This document shows positions 14,201 to 20,444 of a stretch of DNA of 20,444 nt, one piece after another; position 1 is the first letter of the stretch; each line of letters opens with the position of its first letter. The position numbers were made by a program, and so were the translations under genes. The stretch is taken from positions 1 to 20,444 of the forward strand of contig DOMV01000137.1 in the NCBI GenBank assembly GCA_003509805.1, in the 5' to 3' direction. The DNA is from Planctomycetaceae bacterium (GTDB taxonomy: Bacteria; Planctomycetota; Planctomycetia; Pirellulales; Thermoguttaceae). The notes beneath the pieces were generated by a model. The model was not told the DNA's origin, searched no databases, and worked only from the letters and a program-made list of their open reading frames with translations.

Positions 14201-14229
14201 ATTGTAGTCGTCGGCAAGGGAAAAGGCAA
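14201..14229 (-). promoter_or_regulatory. sigma-70-type promoter of flagellin
   Basis: On the minus strand TTGCCT (plus 14224-14229), 17-base spacer, TACAAT (plus 14201-14206). The start near 14195 gives a leader of ~110 bases. Flagellin is usually under sigma-28 (TAAA-N15-GCCGATAA), and no such site was seen here. Confidence 0.5.
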
Positions 14230-14346
14230 ATGAATTTTTGCCCAATTTCCCGATTTTTCCGGTTTTCAAGACACGAGTACGGATCATGGACGGATCATTG
14301 TGCGGACAACAGGGGGCAAAAGCCGTTTTCGACGGTGAATTTCGAC

Positions 14347-14463
14347 ATCGTAAAGACTATTGTAAAGACATCGTTTCTCCAAAAACCACACGAAAACATC
14401 GCGGAATCCTTTCCGTTCTCCCGTAAAAACCCGCAACGAATCGGTAAAAAACCGGTAAAAAAT
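14347..14463. repeat. short direct repeats upstream of a promoter
   Basis: Two sets. A 12-bp pair, ATCGTAAAGACT (14347-14358) and ATTGTAAAGACA (14359-14370). Then CCGTAAAAAC (14421), CGGTAAAAAAC (14442) and CGGTAAAAAAT (14453), spaced 21 and 11 bases, close to whole helical turns. The last copy ends 14 bases before the -35 box of the promoter at 14478, so these could be activator sites or an UP element. Confidence 0.45.
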
Positions 14464-14477
14464 TTTTGGCGTCTCTG

Positions 14478-14506
14478 TTCAAACGGTGCAACAAAACCGC
14501 TATACT
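14478..14506 (+). promoter_or_regulatory. promoter upstream of the isomerase gene
   Basis: TTCAAA (14478-14483), 17-base spacer, TATACT (14501-14506). A start near 14513 would give a ~335-base leader that includes a whole family 2 repeat before the gene at 14848. The rest of the 14083-14847 gap holds the flagellin promoter, direct repeats, and about 180 bases after the repeat in which I see no gene. Confidence 0.5.
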
Positions 14507-14535
14507 GGACGCCATTGACGTTTTGGGGAACCTCT

Positions 14536-14664
14536 GTACCGAAGCCGGTTGAGTTGTTGGTAAACACAGCCCGTCCTATCCGCCTGCTTACCTTCGGCAG
14601 TGTCGTTTCGACGGGCAGGCTTCCCAAGCATCGGCTTCGGGAAATTTCAACTGCCTTCGGTATA
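14536..14664 (+). repeat. family 2 palindromic repeat (MITE-like), full copy
   Basis: Left end TACCGAAGCCGGTTGAG; right end TTCAACTGCCTTCGGTATA, whose complement is TATACCGAAGGCAGTTGAA. The ends are therefore imperfect inverted repeats. Inner GCCTGC and GCAGGC form a second, shorter pair. It aligns with 12999-13116 in the opposite orientation. Confidence 0.8.
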
Positions 14665-14847
14665 AAATCCGCTTACGAGCCGCCGCCTGTGACTGCGGAT
14701 GCTTGCCGTTACAGACTATGCGTGCATTTGTCGGACGAGTCAAAAAAAGTGATTTCCCGAGGCGTCCTTCAGTGAAACCGTCGATTTCGTTTACGAACCG
14801 ACCAAAACCCCAACCATCCCGAAAAACCAAACAAGGAGATTGAAATC

Positions 14848-15852
14848 ATGGGACGACCCGTCACGATTTTTACCGGCCAATGGGCAGACCTGAAACTCGA
14901 TGAATTGGCCCCGATGATGAAGGGCTTCGGATACGACGGACTCGAACTGGCCTGCTGGGGCGATCATTTCGACGTCGATCTGGCGATCAAGGAAAGCGAT
15001 TATTGCGAGGAGAAGAAGGAACAGCTCGCCAAGTACGGCCTCCAATGCTGGGCGATCAGCAACCATATCCGCAGCCAGGCGGTGTGCGACGTGATCGACG
15101 AACGGCACAAATCGGTCGTCACCGACGCCATCTGGGGCGACGGCAATCCGGCCGGTGTCAACAAACGGGCCGCCGAATACGTCAAAAACACGGCCCGGGC
15201 TGCGCGGAAAATGGGCGTCGGCGTCGTCAACGGGTTCACCGGTTCGAGTATCTGGTACTATCTCTATTCCTTCCCGCCGGTTCCGCAGAGCTGGATCGAC
15301 GACGGTTTCAAACTTTTCGCCGAACGATGGAACCCGATCATGGACGTCTTCGGCGAATGCGGCGTCAAGTTCGCCCTCGAAGTGCATCCGACCGAAATCG
15401 CGTTCGACCTTTATTCGGCCGAGCGGGCACTCGATGAAATCAAGTGGCGCGAGGAGTTCGGTTTCAACTTCGATCCCTCCCACCTGCTCTGGCAGGGCGT
15501 CGATCCGGTCAAATTCCTCTACAAATTCAAGGACCGCATTTATCACGTCCACATGAAAGACGCGATCGTGACCCTCGATGGTTCGAGCGGCATTCTCGCG
15601 TCGCACCTGAATTTCGGCGATTACCGGCGCGGCTGGGATTTCCGTTCGCTCGGACACGGAGCCGTCAATTTCGAGGAAATCATCCGGGCATTGAACGATA
15701 TCGGTTACACCGGCCCGCTTTCGGTCGAATGGGAGGATTCCGGCATGGACCGCAAACATGGTGCCAGGGAAGCCTGCGATTTCGTTCGCAAATGCGATTT
15801 CGCGCCAAGCAACATCGCCTTCGACGGCGCTTTCGACAAATCCAACCAGTAA
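14848..15852 (+). CDS. sugar phosphate isomerase/epimerase-like TIM-barrel protein
   Basis: The 334-residue protein belongs to the xylose isomerase-like TIM-barrel superfamily (AP endonuclease 2 fold). Members isomerise or epimerise sugars or keto-sugars, or cut inositol-type substrates, with a divalent metal. Probable metal ligands are Glu178 and His180 (FALEVHP), Asp209 and His212 (NFDPSHL), His235 (YHVHMKD) and Glu294 (LSVEWED), a full set. There is no signal peptide, so it acts in the cytoplasm. AAGGAG lies ~9 bases before the ATG. The substrate cannot be read from sequence; the large secreted hydrolase downstream suggests a role in sugar use. A family 1 copy starts three bases after the stop codon. 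Confidence 0.87.
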   Translation: MGRPVTIFTGQWADLKLDELAPMMKGFGYDGLELACWGDHFDVDLAIKESDYCEEKKEQLAKYGLQCWAISNHIRSQAVCDVIDERHKSVVTDAIWGDGNPAGVNKRAAEYVKNTARAARKMGVGVVNGFTGSSIWYYLYSFPPVPQSWIDDGFKLFAERWNPIMDVFGECGVKFALEVHPTEIAFDLYSAERALDEIKWREEFGFNFDPSHLLWQGVDPVKFLYKFKDRIYHVHMKDAIVTLDGSSGILASHLNFGDYRRGWDFRSLGHGAVNFEEIIRALNDIGYTGPLSVEWEDSGMDRKHGAREACDFVRKCDFAPSNIAFDGAFDKSNQ

Positions 15853-15855
15853 ATG

Positions 15856-15967
15856 GATACTGGAAACGCGATGAAAACGGACATTTGGTCAAGTCCGCCT
15901 GCCGCGCTCAATCGTCCCCAACTTTTGTTAATATAAGTATTTACACGGATCGTTCGGGCGGCAGGCG
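15856..15967 (+). repeat. family 1 repeat, right end missing, subtype b
   Basis: It starts GATACTGGAAACGCGATG, has the arm GCCTGCCGC, the core AACTTTTGTTAATATAAG (shared with 2060-2230 rather than with the other copies) and the second arm GCGGCAGGC, then stops. The last ~50 bases of the element, including the right terminal repeat, are absent. Confidence 0.78.
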
Positions 15968-16003
15968 AGTTCCTTGTCGTGACGGCTGAATTGCGTCTCT
16001 TCG

Positions 16004-16031
16004 TTATCAATTGTCCATTGTCCATTCATCC
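16004..16031 (+). repeat. heptamer tandem repeat
   Basis: Four 7-base units: TTATCAA, TTGTCCA, TTGTCCA, TTCATCC. On the minus strand they read as TGGACAA-type units, similar in form to the TGAATAG-type array at 6340. It lies between the truncated repeat and the large hydrolase gene. Confidence 0.6.
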
Positions 16032-16063
16032 GCGTTTTCACACCGTTTGAAGTCGATACCGCT

Positions 16064-19000
16064 ATGTGGCCCATGAGATTCCCTTTTGTCGTCTACGTCT
16101 TGTTCATATTCGTACTGTGTTTGTCCGCACGGCCGCTCGCGGCCTATACGTACAATAAAGCCGTGGTCGGTTCCCTCTCGGTCGAAATCGAAAAACCGGC
16201 GGTCATGGAACGACTCGACACGCCGCTCCTGATCAAAACCACGTTCAAAAACGACGGCGATTCCCCGATCGCGCTTAAATTGAGCTACAAAACGATCGAA
16301 ACGATCGAGTTCACCGAAGCGGAACAGGCATCGCGGGAAACGCTGCACCGGGAAATCACGGTCCCCGCCAAAGGTACGACAAGCGATACGGTCGAGGCGA
16401 TCGGAACACCGGGAACCTTTCCGGCTCATTATCCGATCCGTCTGGATTTCGAATGGGAAACGGACGGGGGAGCCCGATCCGGGGCGGTCGTGCAACCTTT
16501 TGAATCGACGATCTCATCCAATCCGAATTGGCCTTCCGACAACCCGGCGCTTGGGACGTTGGTCGAGAGAATCGAAAATCTGCCGATTACCGGTATCGCG
16601 GACGGTACCGGCCTCGCCCTTGCCGAACTGGACACCTACCGGGCGGCATGGACTTGGGACAAGGAGTTGAAAAAGGAGTCGAAAAACGGACACTCAGGAC
16701 AAATCGGTCCGCATCCGGGACCGCGTCATTATCTGCCGGTCGGTTGGCAGGGTTCGGAACAAGCCTCGGCGGCAAGCCTGCGTCGCGGACCGGTCCATTG
16801 CGGCGGGGTGATACGGCAAGCGCTGAACATGCACCCCGCTTACCGAGACGGGGTGGGCGATGTCGCCGCCGAATACCGGATTCGATTGGCTGCGACGACG
16901 TCGAAAATCTCCTTTTCGACGTACGTTGCCATCCGCGATACGAAGGCCCCGGAACCACCGAGCGACGGTGTCACCTTCCGCGTCGCCCTCGTCGAACCGG
17001 ATGTCGAATCGGACAAAGAAACCATCCTTGCTGAAAAGCACTGTGCCGCGACGACCTGGCAACCGCTCGAAGTCGATTTGACGCCCTATGCCGGGAAGGA
17101 AATCCTGCTGCGTTTGGTCGGCGATCCGGGGCCGAAACGCAATACGACATGTGATTCGTGCTTTTGGGGCGACCCGACGATTTTTGTCGGCGAAAAACCC
17201 GGCTTCGCGAACCCGGAAGCACATGCTGCGCGACAGGAGGCTCTCCACCGGCAATGCGTCGAGGCGATGAGGAGTGGTAACGGCACTGACACCGGCGATG
17301 GCGAACGAATTCATGTTTTCCCGTTGGAGGACGGACTCCGCGCCGTCGTCGTTTTCGGCGACTACGGTTTCGTCGACGGGAAAATCGCCGTCGGATCGCC
17401 GGAGAAATTCATCGTTTACGACGGTGTTTCCGTTTCCGTCAAAAACGCCCCGGTCGCCGCATGGCCGACAACCTTGGGCGCCGGAGAATGGATTCCCAAG
17501 ATGGCCGATACGACGAACGGACCGCCCAAGCCGGCCAAAAAACTCCAGGAGACGCGGGAAACGCGGGAAACACAGGAAAGAAACGGAACGAAATCGACGG
17601 CATCCGGGGACAAGTCAACCCGGAAAAAGGCTCCCGGTCTTCCGGACCCTTCTTTTTCCTGGGCGCAGGAAATCACGCACGCCGGCGAAAAAGCGACGCT
17701 TTTCTATTCGCTCCAGGCGAACGGTCCGGCCGTCCGGCTTTCGGTCGATTGTTCCGAACCGACCTGGATTTCGAATGTCCGGCTCGGTCGGGCGAGCCAA
17801 CCGGTCGAACGGGTCTATTTCGGTCATGGATATTGCGTCGACCGGCCCGGCCGGTTTTCCGTCCGGGCGGGCGGGCATGAGCTTTCCACGTCCCACGTCG
17901 GGATGGAATATCCGAACGGTGTCGCCGTTCTGCTGGCAACGACCACGCCGCCGGTGCAATTCGTCGTCGATCCGGAAGACAACATCGCGACGCTCCATGT
18001 GCGACCGGGAACGACGCTGACCCTCCTGCCGGGCATCGAAAAAGAGGGAACGGCATCGGGAGACACGATGTTCGACTGTGCCGTCCGATACCGTGCGATC
18101 AACCCGCTCAAGGCGGCGCCGGGGGTTCCGATCAAGGCGGGCCGTTTTTGTTTCGACATCTGGGGCGGCTCCTGGCGGCGGCATTCGGAGATCGTCGACA
18201 ACGCGATCCGGTACGGCCTTACCGATTCGCTTTTCATCAATCACGTTTGGCAACGCTACGGATACGACAACCGGTTGCCCGACATTTGGCCGCCGAACGA
18301 ACGTTTCGGGACGCTCGACGAAATGCGGGAAACCCTTCGGAAATGCGATGAAGCCGGTATCTTGTACGGATTGCACGACAACTACATCGATTTCTACCCC
18401 GATGCCGACGAATTCGGTTTCGACTCCATTTCGTTCGAGCCGGACGGTCGGCCGCGAAAAGCCTGGCTCAACACGGGAATCGACGCGCGGAGCTACCAGT
18501 TCCGGCCCGACCGGTTCGCGCCGTTTTTGAAACGAAATCTCGACCTGATGCTGCCGGACCTGCCGCTGTCGTGTTATTTTGTCGATGTTTTCGCTTCGAT
18601 GCCGCCGATCGATTTCCACGACCGCCAGGGAGGATTCCACAGCCGCGCCGAAACGCTGGAGCATTGGAACCAGTGCTTCGACACGATCCGGGAACGCCTG
18701 ACCGCCGTGAGCCGGCCGCGCCGGAAACATTCCGAGCCCGGGAATGCCGACCCGGGAAATGCCGGTTCCGCATTTTACGCCCCGACGATCAGTGAGGCGG
18801 GACAGGATTTCCTGGCGGGCCATCTCGACGGCTCCGATTGCCAGTTCATGCTCCTGAGCACCGAACCGGGCGCATTCCGCATCAACGTTCCCTGCGCGGA
18901 TTGGGAACGTGTCCCGTGGTTCGACGCGGTCAACCACACGACGTTTTCGCTCCACGGGGTCGGGTACGGCAGCCGTTACGAGACCGGCCGGAGCCGTGAC

Positions 19001-20335
19001 CTGCACGGGATCGAGAGCGACGATTATCTGACGGCGGAAATCCTGACCGGGCATCCCCCGATGGTCGATTCCGGGAGCGCTATCCGCGGGGCCGTCCGCA
19101 AATACCGGCTCCTGCAACCGACGATCCGTGAAATCGCCGACTGCGAAATCGACTCGGTGGAATATGACGACGGCGATATCCATCGTCAAATCGTCCGCTG
19201 GAAATCGAGAGACGGGAAACGACAAACCACGATTTTCGTCAACCGGGGCGAAACCGATTGGGATTGTTCGAAATATGTCTTGGAAATCCAAAAATCCACG
19301 CCGATCCCGGATTTGCCGACCGATCTGCCGACCACTTTGCCGCCTGTTTTGCCGCCGTTCGGGTTTTACGCGACCGGTCCCGAGCATGTCGCGGGAATCG
19401 TCCGCTCCGAAGAAGGGGGAATCAAGGAGTATGCGGGAAACCTGGCGCGGCATTATCCGGCGGGTATCGGGGACGCCCCGCCGCTGCAACTGTACGTCAA
19501 CGGCCGCGCACGCCCGGTCGAGGGGTTGTTGCCGATTCGCCCGGGCGTGAAACCGGGATCGTTCGTCCATCTCGGGGGCAACCGTTTTCAGTGCGATATT
19601 CTCTGGGATGCCCGGGAGGCGGCGGCGATCGATTACGCGATTTTCATCCACCTCCTTCCGGCCGACGCGGAGCAACGGGAAGCTCGAAAAGATATCGTCG
19701 GAAATTTCGGTTGTGAAAAACCGAAGCCGACGACCGAATGGACCGGAGAAATCGTGACGAAAATGCACCCCGCGACGATTGCGGACGAGCTGCCCGCCGG
19801 GAAATACCGCCTGGTCGCCGGTTTGCACGACACGAAAGGCGACGGAGGGCGTGCTCGCCTGTTGGGAACGGACAACGACAACCGCCGTTACCGCCTCGGG
19901 CTCCTCGACGTGGCCCGGGATGAAAGCGGCAAGGTCGTCTCAATCACGATGGAGGAGGAAAAACCGGATGAAGGGTTCGAGGCCCGGCTGGAGGAACGGC
20001 TGCTCCCGCCCTCGAAGGCGCCCGACATGTTTTTCATCAAAACCAAGGGAGCGTTTTTGTACGAATCCTGGAGAAACTGTGCCGACTGTGAGGATAAACG
20101 CGACCGGCTCACCCCGCTCCCCGGCGAACCTGCCGTCGAGGTGACGCTTTTGGGGACGCCTTCGGTAACGAACGTGATTGCCGTGGATGCCGGAGGAAAG
20201 AAAATCCGCGACGTTCCGCTCCGCAACGAGGACGGCAATCCCGGTTTTACGACTGTGCCCGGCGAGTTCCGGTATCTTCTTGGTCGTGTCCCCGACCACA
20301 CGCCCGACCGCTCGGAGATCAGCGTATCTCCCTGA
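16064..20335 (+). CDS. large secreted glycoside-hydrolase-like multidomain protein
   Basis: The 1,423-residue protein has a signal peptide (MRFPFVVYVLFIFVLCL, cut after LAA near residue 27; the ATG at 16073 is an equally good start). In order: beta-rich region (30-150), a galactose-binding-like beta-sandwich (about 240-390, FSTYVAIRDT ... SCFWGDPTIFVGEK), a second beta region interrupted by a charged low-complexity insert (about 489-530), a TIM-barrel-like catalytic region (about 690-1030, from FCFDIWGGSWRRH), and C-terminal beta domains. Asp841 (CYFVDVFAS) and Glu911 (PTISEAGQD) lie at expected strand ends and are candidate nucleophile and acid/base, as in GH101-like or DUF5696-like enzymes. 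The exact family and substrate are not known; host or plant glycans are possible. No ribosome site is evident. Confidence 0.72.
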   Translation: MWPMRFPFVVYVLFIFVLCLSARPLAAYTYNKAVVGSLSVEIEKPAVMERLDTPLLIKTTFKNDGDSPIALKLSYKTIETIEFTEAEQASRETLHREITVPAKGTTSDTVEAIGTPGTFPAHYPIRLDFEWETDGGARSGAVVQPFESTISSNPNWPSDNPALGTLVERIENLPITGIADGTGLALAELDTYRAAWTWDKELKKESKNGHSGQIGPHPGPRHYLPVGWQGSEQASAASLRRGPVHCGGVIRQALNMHPAYRDGVGDVAAEYRIRLAATTSKISFSTYVAIRDTKAPEPPSDGVTFRVALVEPDVESDKETILAEKHCAATTWQPLEVDLTPYAGKEILLRLVGDPGPKRNTTCDSCFWGDPTIFVGEKPGFANPEAHAARQEALHRQCVEAMRSGNGTDTGDGERIHVFPLEDGLRAVVVFGDYGFVDGKIAVGSPEKFIVYDGVSVSVKNAPVAAWPTTLGAGEWIPKMADTTNGPPKPAKKLQETRETRETQERNGTKSTASGDKSTRKKAPGLPDPSFSWAQEITHAGEKATLFYSLQANGPAVRLSVDCSEPTWISNVRLGRASQPVERVYFGHGYCVDRPGRFSVRAGGHELSTSHVGMEYPNGVAVLLATTTPPVQFVVDPEDNIATLHVRPGTTLTLLPGIEKEGTASGDTMFDCAVRYRAINPLKAAPGVPIKAGRFCFDIWGGSWRRHSEIVDNAIRYGLTDSLFINHVWQRYGYDNRLPDIWPPNERFGTLDEMRETLRKCDEAGILYGLHDNYIDFYPDADEFGFDSISFEPDGRPRKAWLNTGIDARSYQFRPDRFAPFLKRNLDLMLPDLPLSCYFVDVFASMPPIDFHDRQGGFHSRAETLEHWNQCFDTIRERLTAVSRPRRKHSEPGNADPGNAGSAFYAPTISEAGQDFLAGHLDGSDCQFMLLSTEPGAFRINVPCADWERVPWFDAVNHTTFSLHGVGYGSRYETGRSRDLHGIESDDYLTAEILTGHPPMVDSGSAIRGAVRKYRLLQPTIREIADCEIDSVEYDDGDIHRQIVRWKSRDGKRQTTIFVNRGETDWDCSKYVLEIQKSTPIPDLPTDLPTTLPPVLPPFGFYATGPEHVAGIVRSEEGGIKEYAGNLARHYPAGIGDAPPLQLYVNGRARPVEGLLPIRPGVKPGSFVHLGGNRFQCDILWDAREAAAIDYAIFIHLLPADAEQREARKDIVGNFGCEKPKPTTEWTGEIVTKMHPATIADELPAGKYRLVAGLHDTKGDGGRARLLGTDNDNRRYRLGLLDVARDESGKVVSITMEEEKPDEGFEARLEERLLPPSKAPDMFFIKTKGAFLYESWRNCADCEDKRDRLTPLPGEPAVEVTLLGTPSVTNVIAVDAGGKKIRDVPLRNEDGNPGFTTVPGEFRYLLGRVPDHTPDRSEISVSP
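17551..17577 (+). repeat. 9-bp tandem repeat in the hydrolase gene
   Basis: Three units GACGCGGGA, AACGCGGGA, AACACAGGA encode ETRETRETQE in the charged insert. A similar 15-bp duplication (18737-18766) encodes PGNADPGNAG in a loop of the catalytic region. Confidence 0.75.
19310..19357 (+). repeat. 12-bp tandem repeat encoding a proline-rich linker
   Basis: Four units: GATTTGCCGACC, GATCTGCCGACC, ACTTTGCCGCCT, GTTTTGCCGCCG. They encode DLPTDLPTTLPPVLPP, a linker between the catalytic part and the C-terminal domains. Confidence 0.85.
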
Positions 20336-20444
20336 TGTTGACGAATACGAATTGGCCGGAATTCATCTCGGTAAGGCGATGCAGGAAACTCCTGCCCGGT
20401 CGGGCGCCAGTGCCGAACTGGACGGCGTTGATTTGCGTGCCGCC
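20319..20444 (-). CDS. C-terminal end of a possible VWA-domain protein
   Basis: A frame on the minus strand is open from the window edge to a TGA at 20319-20321. Its 41 residues include INAVQFGTGARPGRSFLHRL and TEMNSGQFVFVN. This resembles the last strand and helix of von Willebrand factor A domains, where a x(I/V)xxxxFG strand is followed by FL..LA..NGGQF. Only the end is visible, so function is open. It is convergent with the hydrolase gene and overlaps its last 17 bases. Confidence 0.5.
   Translation of the reverse strand, partial: GGTQINAVQFGTGARPGRSFLHRLTEMNSGQFVFVNIREIR

Noticed and set aside
832..15967. A CRISPR array or CRISPR-like spacing of the repeats
   Set aside because: The copies are ~150 bases long, far apart, in both orientations and have no regular spacers or cas genes nearby.
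17615..19828. A 737-codon open frame on the minus strand
   Set aside because: It is the antisense of the hydrolase gene. The arginine-rich, low-complexity product is typical of shadow frames in GC-rich DNA.

Overview
The window looks like chromosomal DNA from a member of the Planctomycetota, probably related to the Pirellulales. This is inferred from gene content and order only: a trigger-factor gene followed on the same strand by two different clpP genes, small lipoproteins of a planctomycete type (one with a 'LEDALYVTHGQLVD' coiled coil), a TlpA-like thioredoxin with a long N-terminal helical region, an isolated short flagellin, and few strong Shine-Dalgarno sites. Coding density is moderate. 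Gaps between genes are filled by short palindromic repeats.

Layout, left to right. The 3' part of an FGGY sugar kinase (1-789, +) is followed by a lipoprotein gene (1059-1994, -). Next comes an inverted pair of ~165 bp repeats (2060-2230 and 2588-2749) around a strong promoter and a structured, non-coding stretch (about 2397-2587). Then come rsmG (2782-3432, +), a MATE exporter (3495-4949, +) and a secreted thioredoxin-fold protein (5109-6353, +). A block on the minus strand reads, in transcription order: tig (11774-10245), a clear terminator, clpP1 (9886-9251), a secreted hypothetical, a DUF433 antitoxin-like gene, a short DUF5615 toxin-like gene, clpP2 (7885-7286) and a coiled-coil lipoprotein (7144-6458). 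After that come tRNA-Gly(GCC) on the minus strand, an FHA-domain protein (+), flagellin (-), a sugar isomerase/epimerase-like TIM-barrel protein (+) and a 1,423-residue secreted glycoside-hydrolase-like protein (+). At the right edge the last codons of a gene that may encode a VWA-domain protein overlap it convergently.

The most unusual content is the repeats. Family 1 (seven full or partial copies) has imperfect terminal inverted repeats beginning TATACYG, an inner 9-bp palindrome (GCCTGCCGC/GCGGCAGGC) and, in three copies, a TATAAT box. Family 2 (two full copies, two fragments) has TATACCGAAG ends. A compact family 3 palindrome lies at the end of the MATE gene. The TA-flanked ends suggest non-autonomous elements (MITEs) moved by a TA-targeting transposase that is not in this window. 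Some copies have become part of genes: one contributes to the N-terminus of a lipoprotein, and another supplies the stop codon of the MATE gene.

Functionally, tig and the clpP genes form a protein folding and degradation cluster into which a DUF433/DUF5615 pair has been placed. The sugar kinase, sugar isomerase-like protein and large hydrolase fit a saccharide-degrading lifestyle. No CRISPR array, complete transposase gene, prophage or rRNA was seen.
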